Of a stretch of DNA of 64,000 nt, positions 50,037 to 58,962 are shown piece by piece. The notes below the pieces were generated by a model. The model had not been told where the DNA came from, did not search any database, and worked only from the letters and a program-made list of their open reading frames with translations. Made by a program: the position numbers and the translations under genes. Position 1 is the stretch's first letter. Every line of letters starts with the position of its first letter. Source of the stretch: Mycobacterium malmoense (GTDB taxonomy: Bacteria; Actinomycetota; Actinomycetes; Mycobacteriales; Mycobacteriaceae); assembly GCF_019645855.1 (NCBI RefSeq), contig NZ_CP080999.1, positions 124,001-188,000 of the forward strand, read 5' to 3'.

Positions 50037-52376
50037 GTGCCGGCCCAGGCACCGTTCGCCGGCTGGCGTGTGCTGGAGTTATCCAACGGCGTCGCGGTGT
50101 CCTACTGCGCCAAGATGTTCGCCGACGCGGGTGCCGACGTCGTGAAAATCGAATCCCCGCAGGGCGATTCGTTGCGCAACTGGTCAGCCCGCGCCGACGG
50201 CCCGGCCGGGGCGTTGTTCGGCTATTTGGCGGCGGGCAAGAGGTCGGTGAACGACCCGGCGGAGGTCGCGGCACTGCTGGCCGGCGCCGACATCGTGCTC
50301 ACCGACCTGACCGACGGTTGGACCCTCGACGACGTCACGGCTCACACCGGCCCGTCGGCGGTGATCGTGGCGGTGACGCCGTTCGGAACCACGGGTCCCT
50401 ACGTCGACGACCAGGTGGCCGCCAACGAGTTCATCCTGCAGGCGCTGTGCGGCTCGACCGCCAGCCGAGGATGGCCGGGCGACGAGCCGGTGCAGGCGGG
50501 CGGCCGGCTCGGTGAATGGTTGGCCGGCACGTTCGCCGCGGCGGTCGCCGCCGCGACGGCCCGGCACGCCTTGCGGATTGGATGCGGCGAGATTGTCGAC
50601 GTCTCGACGTACGAGGCGATGGCCATCGCGATGGGCGGTCTGTCGACCATGTCGGCCAGCGTGCTCGGCCCGGATTCCGGCCTGCGCCAGCGCAGTCTGG
50701 AACTGCCCTCGATCGTTCCCACGGCCGACGGCATGGTCGGCTTCTGCACCATCACCGCGCAGCAGTTCCAGGACTTTCTGGTGATGATCGACCGTGCCGA
50801 CCTGGTCGACGACGCCGAGCTGGCCTCGGTTGAAGGTCGAGTCACGCGCCGCGACGAGTTCCTCGGCATGGTGACCCAATGGACCCAGGCCCGCACCACG
50901 CAAGAGATCGTCGACCTCGCGGTGGCATTCCGAATTCCCGTGGCCCCCATCGGAACTCCAACCACGCTGCCGACGGTGGATCATTTCGTGGAGCGGGGCG
51001 TCTTCGTCGAATCGGAGCTCGGGGTGCTGACGCCGCGGGTGCCGTATCGCAGCGATGCCATGACCACCAAGCTGCCGGGTCGGCCCCCGCTGCTGGGTGC
51101 CGACAACGGGCGCATCCACTGGCCGCCACGACCCGAGCGGCACGGTCCCGCCGATGCCGACGCACTTCCGTTGTCCGACATACGAGTTACCGACCTGACC
51201 GCCTTTTGGGCGGGGCCGGTCGCCACCCAACTGCTCGGCGCGCTGGGCGCCGACGTGATCAAGATCGAGGGCGTTCGCCGCCCCGACGGACTGAGATTCG
51301 CCGGCGGGCGCCCACCCACCTGGGACCAATGGTGGGAGTGGGGTCCGGTGTTCTTGTGCAGCAACAACAACAAGCGGGGCATCAGCGTCGAACTCAGCAC
51401 CGACGCCGGCCGGGCCATCGCATTGGAGCTCATTGCCGCAAGCGATCTCGTCATCGAGAACTTCTCACCGCGGGTGATGGGAAATTTCGGATTGGAATGG
51501 GAAGCCGTGACCGCGGCCAACCCGCGCGCCGTCATGGTCCGGATGCCGGCGTTTGGTCTCGACGGCCCGTGGCGCGACCGCGTCGGCTTCGCGCAGACGA
51601 TGGAACAGGCGACGGGAATGGCGTGGATGACCGGACATGCCAATGGCCCGCCGGTGATTCCGCGCGGTGTGTGCGACCCGATCGCGGGGTTGCATGCCGC
51701 GTTCGCCGCCGTGGCGGCGCTGGTGATCCGCGACCGCGACGGGACCGGAATGCACGTCGAGTCGACCATGGTCGAGTCGGCGCTGAACGTGGCCGCCGAA
51801 ATGCTGGTGGAATACTCGCGCAACGGAATCGAGCTGCGGCGAGACGGAAATCGGGGACCCGGCGCGTGCCCCCAGGGCGTTTACCGCTGTCGGGGTGACG
51901 ACGACTGGGTCGCGCTTGCCGCGATGGACGACGCCGCCCGCGTGTCGTTGGCGGGGCTCATTGCGCGACCCGAGCTAGGGCCGGACGAGGCGGCGTGGCG
52001 GGAGCGGGCCGACGAAATCGACAAGCTGATCTCGGGCTGGACCGCGCGGCGCTCGGTGGCCGAGGCGGTCGATGCGCTGCGCGCCGGCGGGGTGCCCGCG
52101 GCGCGCGTCACGCCGCCCGCGGCACTGCTGAGCGACCCGCAATTGCTCGCGCGCGGCTTCTGGGAAACGGTCGACCACCCCGTTGCCGGTTCCTTCCTGT
52201 GCACCGGGATGCCGTTCGCATTCGTCGGGAAGCCGAGGCGCTGGATTCACCGGGTGCCGCCGCTGTATGGCGAGCACACCGGCGAAGTGCTCACGGGCGT
52301 CCTGGGGCGCAGCCAGCGGGACCTGGCGGAATTGCGCGAGTTGGGGGTCACCAGCGCGCGGCCGGCGGGCTTGTGA
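50037..52376 (+). CDS. Double-domain CaiB/BaiF class III CoA transferase
   Basis: 779 residues comprising two CoA-transferase family III domains in tandem (about 1-370 and 378-779). First: WRVLELSNGVAVSYCAKMFADAGADVVKIE-type start region. Second: VTDLTAFWAGPVATQLLGALGADVIKIE-type start region, followed by IENFSPRVM and RMPAFG. Family members usually act as dimers of single domains, so the fusion is notable. Moves CoA between carboxylic acids, probably activating the pathway substrate. GTG 50037 start. Confidence 0.9.
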   Translation: MPAQAPFAGWRVLELSNGVAVSYCAKMFADAGADVVKIESPQGDSLRNWSARADGPAGALFGYLAAGKRSVNDPAEVAALLAGADIVLTDLTDGWTLDDVTAHTGPSAVIVAVTPFGTTGPYVDDQVAANEFILQALCGSTASRGWPGDEPVQAGGRLGEWLAGTFAAAVAAATARHALRIGCGEIVDVSTYEAMAIAMGGLSTMSASVLGPDSGLRQRSLELPSIVPTADGMVGFCTITAQQFQDFLVMIDRADLVDDAELASVEGRVTRRDEFLGMVTQWTQARTTQEIVDLAVAFRIPVAPIGTPTTLPTVDHFVERGVFVESELGVLTPRVPYRSDAMTTKLPGRPPLLGADNGRIHWPPRPERHGPADADALPLSDIRVTDLTAFWAGPVATQLLGALGADVIKIEGVRRPDGLRFAGGRPPTWDQWWEWGPVFLCSNNNKRGISVELSTDAGRAIALELIAASDLVIENFSPRVMGNFGLEWEAVTAANPRAVMVRMPAFGLDGPWRDRVGFAQTMEQATGMAWMTGHANGPPVIPRGVCDPIAGLHAAFAAVAALVIRDRDGTGMHVESTMVESALNVAAEMLVEYSRNGIELRRDGNRGPGACPQGVYRCRGDDDWVALAAMDDAARVSLAGLIARPELGPDEAAWRERADEIDKLISGWTARRSVAEAVDALRAGGVPAARVTPPAALLSDPQLLARGFWETVDHPVAGSFLCTGMPFAFVGKPRRWIHRVPPLYGEHTGEVLTGVLGRSQRDLAELRELGVTSARPAGL

Positions 52377-52377
52377 C

Positions 52378-52707
52378 ATGGCGGTCACGTTGTGTGTGCC
52401 GCCGCGCGCCGGCGAGTTGTGTGCGCCGGTCCGTTTCCTGGTGCGCCGGGACTCGGTGGTGATGGAACTGACCGCCCGGCACCGGATCACCAGCGTCGAG
52501 TGGGACGAGGCCGAACGCGCGGTCGCGATGGTCGTCGAGATCACCGACCCGGAAACGGCACGCCCGATCGACGTGCGAATCGACGTGATCGACGCGGGCG
52601 GGTCACGGGCCGAGGCGCGGGCCACGACGATCGGCACCATCGAGCGTGACGGGCGGGAATACGACGTCGTGGGCACCTACCTCGGCGTCGTCGCGGACGA
52701 AAATTGA
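52378..52707 (+). CDS. Hypothetical protein in the catabolic operon
   Basis: 109 residues, mostly beta-type strands: LTARHRITSVEWDEAERAVAMVVEITDPE-like alternation and IDVRIDVIDAGGS. No family recognised. Starts two bases after the CoA transferase stop and ends 29 nt before the thiolase, so it belongs to the operon. Could be a small hot-dog or lipocalin-like accessory. The sequence does not show which. Confidence 0.7.
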   Translation: MAVTLCVPPRAGELCAPVRFLVRRDSVVMELTARHRITSVEWDEAERAVAMVVEITDPETARPIDVRIDVIDAGGSRAEARATTIGTIERDGREYDVVGTYLGVVADEN

Positions 52708-52736
52708 AGTGCCCCAACGGATGAGGATGGAGTAAG

Positions 52737-53891
52737 GTGACGAAGCGCACCGCGGCGATCGTCGGAGTGCACAACACCCGGCAGGGGCGCCGACTCGATG
52801 GCGAAACCTCGCGGGGGCTGGCGCTGCAGGCCGTGCGGGGCGCGCTTGCCGACGCCGGCCTGAGTCTCGACGACGTCGACGGGATCAGCGCGGGGGCGCT
52901 GTCCACGGCGTTGATCTACGACCTGCGCCTGGGCCCCGCCTGGCAGGGGCTGGGCTTCGGGGTGGGCATGATCACCGAGGCGGCCACCGCAATCGAGCAT
53001 GGCATGGCCGACGTCGTGGTACTGGTCGCGGCCCAGGCCGGTGAATACCGCGACCACGAGGCCACGGCGCCGTGGACCAGGCCCGAAAACGAATTCGTCG
53101 CACCCTGGGGAATGTTCACCACCGCCGAGTTCGCGCTCATCGCCCGCCGCCACATGCACGCCTACGGCACGACGCGCGAACAACTTTCCATCGTGGCGGC
53201 GACCATCCGCAACAACGGATCGCAAAACCCCGAAGCCGTTTACTACCAACGCGGTCCGTTCACGCCGGATGACATCACCGCGTCGCGGCCGGTCGCCGAC
53301 CCCTTTCATCTCCTGGATTGCGCCACCACGTCCGAAGGAGGGTGTGCGCTGGTGGTGGCGAACATTGACAAGGTGGACGTGGTAAGCCAACCGATCTACG
53401 TGTTGGGCAGCGGCGCGGACTTCCACGGACCGTCGTATCAACACCCGCCCGCGTGGGATCTCGTTGGCCGCCGCAGTGATCACGTTAACGGGGTGGTGGG
53501 CCGGCGCGCGGCCGAGCGTGCGTTCAGCCACGCCGGGCTGCGGCCCGACGACGTGGACGTGTTGGAACTCTACGACCCGTTCTCGTTCGAAATCATCCGG
53601 CAGCTCGAGGCTTTCGGGTTTTGCGGCGAGGGCGAGGGCGGACCCTTCGTGGCAGACGGCCACATCGCCATCGACGGCAGCCATCCGATCACCACCGACG
53701 GAGGAACGATGTCCTTCAGCCACGCGGGATCCAATCCGCAAATGATGCAGCGGGCGATTCGGGCCGTTCAGCAGTTGCGCGGCCAGGCAGGCGACCTGCA
53801 GGTGCCCGGCGCGCATATTGCGTTGTGCAGCAACGGGGGAGCTGGGGCGTTGTTCACCACGGTGCTGATCGTCGGGGACGAACCGCTGTGA
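52737..53891 (+). CDS. SCP2/Ltp-type thiolase-like protein (2)
   Basis: 384 residues, thiolase fold, Ltp branch. Seen: AAIVGVHNTRQGR start, LLDCATTSEGGCALVV, VLELYDPFSFEIIRQLEAFGFC and TDGGTMSFSHAGSNPQMMQ. The N-terminal nucleophile region is not a standard thiolase Cys motif, favouring a retro-aldol or other C-C cleavage. Followed at once by a DUF35 partner (GTGA overlap). GTG 52737 start. Second such pair in the cluster, after 41749-43377. Confidence 0.88.
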   Translation: MTKRTAAIVGVHNTRQGRRLDGETSRGLALQAVRGALADAGLSLDDVDGISAGALSTALIYDLRLGPAWQGLGFGVGMITEAATAIEHGMADVVVLVAAQAGEYRDHEATAPWTRPENEFVAPWGMFTTAEFALIARRHMHAYGTTREQLSIVAATIRNNGSQNPEAVYYQRGPFTPDDITASRPVADPFHLLDCATTSEGGCALVVANIDKVDVVSQPIYVLGSGADFHGPSYQHPPAWDLVGRRSDHVNGVVGRRAAERAFSHAGLRPDDVDVLELYDPFSFEIIRQLEAFGFCGEGEGGPFVADGHIAIDGSHPITTDGGTMSFSHAGSNPQMMQRAIRAVQQLRGQAGDLQVPGAHIALCSNGGAGALFTTVLIVGDEPL

Positions 53892-54310
53892 CTGCCGGCC
53901 CGTTGCGACCTCAGGCCGGCCCCGTGCCGCACGCCAGCAGTCAACTCAGCCTTCCGTTCTGGGAGGGATGTCGATCGGGGGAGTTGCGTTACCAGCGCTG
54001 CGAGGCTTGCGGCCTGTCCAATTTTCCGCCGACCGAGCACTGCCGCCAATGCCTTTCGGACACGTTGCGGTGGAAGCAGGGTGGCGGCGTCGGCGAGATC
54101 TACAGCTGGACGGTGGTGCATCGGCCGGTGACGGCGGAGTTCGAACCGCCCTACGCGCCGGCGATCGTCACGCTGGACGAGGGCTACCAGATGCTGACCA
54201 ACGTCGTCGGTGTGGCACCGGACGAGCTGGCGATCGGCATGCGCGTGCGGGTGCAATTCCATGCGGTCGGCCCCGACGTGACGCTTCCCTACTTCACTGG
54301 CCAGGAATAG
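53888..54310 (+). CDS. DUF35 OB-fold protein with zinc ribbon
   Basis: 140 residues. The N-terminal ribbon is intact: YQRCEACGLSNFPPTEHCRQC gives the four cysteines. The OB-fold part (GEIYSWTVVHRPVT, APAIVTLDEGYQMLTNVVG) follows. Partner of the overlapping thiolase-like protein, presumably shielding the acyl-CoA. GTG start in the thiolase stop. Confidence 0.9.
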   Translation: MTAGPLRPQAGPVPHASSQLSLPFWEGCRSGELRYQRCEACGLSNFPPTEHCRQCLSDTLRWKQGGGVGEIYSWTVVHRPVTAEFEPPYAPAIVTLDEGYQMLTNVVGVAPDELAIGMRVRVQFHAVGPDVTLPYFTGQE

Positions 54311-54316
54311 CCGATC

Positions 54317-54970
54317 GTGAGCCCCGCACGCACCAGCAACGGACTGCCGGTAACCGCCTACCTCGTGCTGGGCGTGCTGGCGGCCAACGACGAACAGCTC
54401 ACCGCCGGTGAGATCAAGATGCGCGCCGAGCTGTCGGTCGGCCACTTCTATTGGTCGCCATCGGTCAGTCACGTGCGCCGCGAACTGAACCGGTTGCTGG
54501 CGCGGGGCATGGTCAGCGAGATCGGCGCCCAATCCGGCAAGCGAGCCATCACGCTGTACGAGACAACGGATTCCGGGCTCGACGCACTGCGCCGATGGGT
54601 CCAGCACTTTCCGGGTCAGGATCGGGTCGTCATCAAACACCCCGTCATCCTCAAAACCTGGCTTTCCCGCGGCGAGGACCCGGAACGCGTGATCGATACG
54701 CTCGACCGGCATCTCGAGGCGACCCGCGCCCGGCTGGACGAGGCGCTGTGGTCGCGGCAGCGTTCCCGTGACCTCGGCATCATCGACGACCCGGACCAGC
54801 GTCTCTCGTTCGCGGTGCTCGACTACGCGATCCGCGGTCTGTACGCGGAGATCTCCAACATTTCCCAGCTGCGCGACGAGATCGCCAGCGGCACAGGCCG
54901 AGATCCCGTCAAACGGGTGCGACGGGCGAAGGGGCAGATCCGCCGTCGGGTGCATAGGAATCCGGATTAG
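54317..54970 (+). CDS. PadR-family regulator
   Basis: 217 residues. N-terminal winged helix PVTAYLVLGVLAANDEQLTAGEI and SVSHVRRELNRLLARGMVSE, then the coiled-coil PadR C-terminal region (residues 105-190). GTG 54317 starts 6 nt after the DUF35 stop, so it may autoregulate the operon. Its 3' end overlaps the antisense acyl-CoA ligase by 62 nt. Confidence 0.85.
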   Translation: MSPARTSNGLPVTAYLVLGVLAANDEQLTAGEIKMRAELSVGHFYWSPSVSHVRRELNRLLARGMVSEIGAQSGKRAITLYETTDSGLDALRRWVQHFPGQDRVVIKHPVILKTWLSRGEDPERVIDTLDRHLEATRARLDEALWSRQRSRDLGIIDDPDQRLSFAVLDYAIRGLYAEISNISQLRDEIASGTGRDPVKRVRRAKGQIRRRVHRNPD

Positions 54971-56558
54971 GCGTGGGCGCCGCGCGCCGGTAGGCGGTGC
55001 CGTGCGGTTCGCGCTCCCAAAGAATTTCGCCCTCGCCCACGGCCGTTCCTTCGGCGATCAGACGCCGCTTGAGCACCTTGTGAGTGGCGGTGCTCGGCAG
55101 GTCGGCGGCGATGCGCACGTATCGCGGGCGGGCCTTGGGCGACAGATCGGGCTGAGTGTCAAGGAACGCCTCGAAGGAATCGGGATCGAGGGTCGCGCCC
55201 GTATTGCGGACGACGGCGGCCATCACCTGGTCGCCGACGCGTCCGTCCGGGACGGCGTAGACGGCGACGCGGTTGATAGCGCTGTGGCGCAACAGAATTC
55301 GTTCGATCGGTGCCGCGGCCAGGTTCTCGCCGTCGACCCGCATCCAGTCGGCGGTGCGGCCGGCGAGGTAGATCCAACCCTCGGCATCGCGGTAGGCGAG
55401 GTCTCCGGACCAGTACATGCCGTGGCGCATGCGTTCGGCGTTGGCTTCGGGATCGTTGTAGTAGCCGGTGAAAAAGCCCGATCCCGCCGAGTTGACCAAC
55501 TCACCCACGGCTTCGTCGGCATTGGCCAACGCGCCGTGGGCGTCGAAGCGCGCGACGGCGCACTCGGTCACGGTCTCGCTGTCGTATACCGCGACCCCGT
55601 CGACCCCTCTGCCGATCGAGCCCTTCGGCGTGCCGGGTTCGCGTATCACGATGACGGCGTTTTCGGTTGAGCCGAATCCGTCCTCGACCCGAACGCCGAA
55701 GCGGCGCGCAAACTCCTCGATATCCTTGTCGTTGGCCTCATTACCGAACGCCACTCGCAGCGGATTGTCCGCGTCGTCGTCGCGTTCGGGGGTGGCGAGG
55801 ATGTAGGCAAGGGGCTTGCCGACGTAATTCATGTAGGTGGCGCCGTAGCGGCGGACGTCATCGAGGAAGTTGCTCGCCGAGAACCTCGCCGGCACGATCG
55901 CGGCGCCGGAGGCCACCGCGGGTGCCCATCCCGCGACGACCGCATTGGAGTGAAACAGCGGCATGGACACGTAGCAGGTGTCCCCTTCGGTGAGGCCGAA
56001 GCGCCCGGTCAGGCTGAGACCGGCGATGGTGGCCATCAGGTGGGATACCGGCACCGCCTTGGGATTTCCGCTCGTCCCGGAGGTGAAGATCATCATGAAC
56101 GCGTCCATCGCGGTCACTTGCCGATGGGGGACCAGCTCGCCGGCGCCGCCGACGAATTCCGCCCACCGCGGCGTCGAGGTGTCGAGAATCTGCGTGCCCT
56201 CGAGATCCAAACCATCCAGCAGCGGCCGATGCTCGGCGTCGGTCACGATGAACTGACAGTCGGCCCGCCGGATGTCGGCGGCCAGCGCTTCGCCGCGCCG
56301 TGTGGTGTTCAGGCCGCACAGCACGTAGCCGCCGAGCCCGGCCGCCGCCATCTGGGTCAGCATCTCGGGCGTGTTGCCCAGCAGGGCGCCGATGTGCACC
56401 GGTCGGCGTGGATCGGCGGCGGCGATCAGGGCCGCGGCCCGAGCCGTTGACTCCGCCAGGTACTGGATCCAAGTCCATTGCAGGCTACCGTGTTTCACGG
56501 CGACCGTCGGGTCGGACAGGCGCTTCTGCAGGAGCGCCTGAATCGTGTCGTCAGTCAT
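54909..56558 (-). CDS. Acyl-CoA synthetase (FadD-type, AMP-forming)
   Basis: 549 residues, ANL superfamily. AMP-binding motif MIFTSGTSGNPKAVP, EDGFGSTENAV, YWSGDLAYRDAEGW and the C-terminal ATHKVLKRRL with the acyl-adenylation Lys. Resembles mycobacterial steroid or branched-acid ligases of the FadD17/FadD19 type. ATG 56558 is chosen. GTG 56567 adds three residues. A TetR-type operator lies 18 nt upstream, shared with the acyl-CoA dehydrogenase, so both enzymes of the pathway should respond together. Confidence 0.92.
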   Translation of the reverse strand: MTDDTIQALLQKRLSDPTVAVKHGSLQWTWIQYLAESTARAAALIAAADPRRPVHIGALLGNTPEMLTQMAAAGLGGYVLCGLNTTRRGEALAADIRRADCQFIVTDAEHRPLLDGLDLEGTQILDTSTPRWAEFVGGAGELVPHRQVTAMDAFMMIFTSGTSGNPKAVPVSHLMATIAGLSLTGRFGLTEGDTCYVSMPLFHSNAVVAGWAPAVASGAAIVPARFSASNFLDDVRRYGATYMNYVGKPLAYILATPERDDDADNPLRVAFGNEANDKDIEEFARRFGVRVEDGFGSTENAVIVIREPGTPKGSIGRGVDGVAVYDSETVTECAVARFDAHGALANADEAVGELVNSAGSGFFTGYYNDPEANAERMRHGMYWSGDLAYRDAEGWIYLAGRTADWMRVDGENLAAAPIERILLRHSAINRVAVYAVPDGRVGDQVMAAVVRNTGATLDPDSFEAFLDTQPDLSPKARPRYVRIAADLPSTATHKVLKRRLIAEGTAVGEGEILWEREPHGTAYRRAAPTPNPDSYAPDGGSAPSPVAPV

Positions 56559-56575
56559 CGGATCCACCTTCGCTT

Positions 56576-56599
56576 ACGAGACGAGACGGTCCGTCTTAT
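56576..56599. promoter_or_regulatory. Probable TetR operator 2
   Basis: ACGAGACGA-GACGGT-CCGTCTTAT, 21 of 24 bases identical to the palindrome at 39410-39433, although its own arms are less symmetrical. Located between the ligase start and the SDR stop. Confidence 0.65.
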
Positions 56600-56634
56600 G
56601 GTAGCGGCGGCGCCGCGACGCCCTTTTCCCGCCC

Positions 56635-57399
56635 TTACCCGCCCACCATGGTCAGGCCGCCGTCGACCGCCAGCAGTTGCCCGGTAATGAAGCCCGAACC
56701 CGGGCCGGCCAGAAAGACCAGTACCGGCCCGACATCGCGCACCGGATCTCCCAGCGCCCCACCGAGCGGAATCATCATCTTCATCTGCTGGTCGATGAGG
56801 GCACCGGCCTGCGGGCCGAGGAAATCCCGTAACCGGTCGGCGCCCGGCGTCTGCACCGCCGGCGCCAAGGCGTTGACGGTGACATTGTCGGCGGCCCAGG
56901 CGCGGGCCGCCGATCGCGTCCACGCCTGCACCGCACCCTTCGTCGCGGCATAGACGGCCGAGATCGGGCTGCCCATAACGGCTTCGGACGATCCGAAGTT
57001 GATGATCCGGCCGCCGGCACCTTTCATCACGGCGTGCGCGGCCTGATTGGTGAGGATGGTCGCCTTCACGTTGGTGTCCAACAGGAACGAAATTTCGTCA
57101 ACGCCGATGTATCCGGGGATTCCGGGCTGCCACAGCCCCGCGGCGTTCACCAACACGTCGAGTCCACCGAGCCCCTCGGCCGCCTGCCGCACCGTCGCCG
57201 AGACGGCCTCGGCGGAACGCACATCGCACTGCAGCCAGGTGGCCACCAGATCTTCCGGCGGCGGGGTCCGGTGGTAGGTGGCGGCGACCTCGGCCCCCGC
57301 CGCGGCGAGCACGCCGATGGCGGCCGCACCGATGCCGGTGGCTCCGCCGGTGACCAGGATCCGCCGGCCGTGCAGCGGTGATGTCGTCGCATCTGGCAT
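56635..57399 (-). CDS. Short-chain dehydrogenase/reductase
   Basis: 254 residues. NAD(P) motif VTGGATGIGAAA, NAAG, catalytic Ser in NFGSSEA and YAATK with Tyr and Lys. The product family oxidises or reduces hydroxy groups, probably a 3-hydroxyacyl-CoA or steroid step here. Start ATG 57399. The extra frame to 57504 overlaps the sbtA end antisense-like and is not needed. Same strand as, and upstream of, the ligase. Confidence 0.92.
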   Translation of the reverse strand: MPDATTSPLHGRRILVTGGATGIGAAAIGVLAAAGAEVAATYHRTPPPEDLVATWLQCDVRSAEAVSATVRQAAEGLGGLDVLVNAAGLWQPGIPGYIGVDEISFLLDTNVKATILTNQAAHAVMKGAGGRIINFGSSEAVMGSPISAVYAATKGAVQAWTRSAARAWAADNVTVNALAPAVQTPGADRLRDFLGPQAGALIDQQMKMMIPLGGALGDPVRDVGPVLVFLAGPGSGFITGQLLAVDGGLTMVGG

Positions 57400-57463
57400 G
57401 GCGGCAACGCTATACGGCGACAGCGACCGCCCTGACACCGCCCGCAGTTGCGGGCCACGTGCT

Positions 57464-58672
57464 CTACAGGCCCCACCAACTGGCGAGATGGGCCATCTCG
57501 ACATAGAGCGGGATCCCTATGGTGACGTTGTACGAGAAGGTCAAACCCAGTGATGCCGCCAGCGGCAAGGTCGGGCTGGCCTCGGGGATTGCCAGCCGCT
57601 GGACGGCCGGGACGGCGATGTAGGACGCGGCGCCACATAGCACCGCGAACAGCACGTATGTTCCCGACTTGAACTCGGTGTTCGTCAGGAAGGCGTAGCC
57701 GTGGGCGACGAAGATCCCCAGCGCCGCAAAGACATTAGGCGCCAACAGACCGAAGAAGATGAAACCGAAGCCCGCTGACCGCAGGTCCTTCAACTTGCGC
57801 GAGGCCGTCATGCCCATCTCAAGCAGGAAAAGGCAAAGAGCACCCTGGAAGGCCGAGACGAAAAAGGTGTCCTGGTCATGAATCACCTCTTGGCCCTGCA
57901 GCCCACTAATGAAGCCAACGACGATGGCGCCGAGGAGGAGACAGAGCCCAGGGTTGAGTAAGACATCTTTCAGCGGCGCGACCTTGGGGACGCGCCGGTT
58001 CGCGTGAGCCTGATTTGGAAGCTTCCACTCGGGATACGGAGGCCTTTTCACCGGGATCGTCAGCTCGTGCTCCGACTCCAGGCTCTGGCCGTAGACGGGC
58101 CGCGTGGCGGTGCCGGGTCCGGTCCGAACCGTCCCCCGTGGGGTGTAGCCGGGTTCATCCGGCATATTCCCCGCCGCATCCATCCCCCGATTGCGCAGTC
58201 GCGCGACCAGGTACAGCGCCACCAGGCAACCGGGAATCTCCATGACGGCCAACATGACCGGCATGTAGGGGTTGAACGCGATCCCCATGCTGGCAAGAAT
58301 TGCCACGCAGGTGGCAAAAGTCCCCGCCGAATCCGACCCGTAATAACCGGCGACCATTGCCCGGTCGATCCGCCGGATGGTACTCAGCCAGCTCAGCATG
58401 AAATAGGCGAGAGCACCGATTACGAAGTTCAACAGGAAGCCAACGACCATGAAGCCGGCGATGCCGCCAACGTTCGCCGGCTTGATCGCGGCGAGCTCCT
58501 CGCCCCCGCGCCAGCCGATGGCCAGCAGCAGGTACATGGTCAGGCCCTGGTAGATCACGTGCGGAAACTCGAAGCGCACCTTCAGGATCGGCATCAGGAA
58601 CCCGAAGTAGAAGAACAGCAGGAGGGGCTTGAACAGGTTGTGGGTGAAGTTATGCCAGAATTCATACAGCAT
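57464..58672 (-). CDS. sbtA: SbtA-like transporter, second copy (relic Ehr locus)
   Basis: 402 residues, very similar along its length to the protein at 19252-20472 (MLYEFW start, YYGSDSAGTFATCVA, FLLEMGMTASRKL, AASYIAVPAVQRLAIPEASP). The hydrophilic linker (about 165-225) differs most. AGGAGA precedes ATG 58672. The Ehr genes that surround sbtA in Ehr2 are absent except for a decayed hycD start, yet the transporter remains intact, which suggests it is useful alone. Riboswitch K upstream implies fluoride control. Confidence 0.92.
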   Translation of the reverse strand: MLYEFWHNFTHNLFKPLLLFFYFGFLMPILKVRFEFPHVIYQGLTMYLLLAIGWRGGEELAAIKPANVGGIAGFMVVGFLLNFVIGALAYFMLSWLSTIRRIDRAMVAGYYGSDSAGTFATCVAILASMGIAFNPYMPVMLAVMEIPGCLVALYLVARLRNRGMDAAGNMPDEPGYTPRGTVRTGPGTATRPVYGQSLESEHELTIPVKRPPYPEWKLPNQAHANRRVPKVAPLKDVLLNPGLCLLLGAIVVGFISGLQGQEVIHDQDTFFVSAFQGALCLFLLEMGMTASRKLKDLRSAGFGFIFFGLLAPNVFAALGIFVAHGYAFLTNTEFKSGTYVLFAVLCGAASYIAVPAVQRLAIPEASPTLPLAASLGLTFSYNVTIGIPLYVEMAHLASWWGL

Positions 58673-58949
58673 GGGTCTCTCCTGTCACTGGTATGGCGAC
58701 GGAAGTTGTCAGTGCCGGAAGGCATTTCGCATTACGGGTGTCGACGAAGCTGCGATTCAGCCGATCGGCTGCCGCTGTGAATGATGCGCGAGCCCTTGTC
58801 GCGCTGGATTTGCGCCGCCACGTCGTCAGATGACCAGATGACCGGGCGACGCTCAGCTTTCGCGATGCGATCGCCTCGGCCGGTGTCGGCATCGCCCAAC
58901 ACAATGGAGCGGCTGCGACCGCAGCCAGATTCACGACGGCACTGTCCAT
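58662..58949 (-). pseudogene. Decayed hycD remnant between riboswitch K and sbtA
   Basis: Begins at an ATG in the same context as hycD2 (TAGGAGCTGGTCATG). The reading AAVAAAPLCWAMPTPAEAIA and SRKLSVARSSGHLTTWRRKSSA matches HycD2's ALAPLYSGVLARAEAIVAS ... WLRKSSA with changes and lost helices. No NuoH features follow. The frame ends just inside sbtA. Confidence 0.6.
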
Positions 58950-58962
58950 GACCAGCTCCTAC

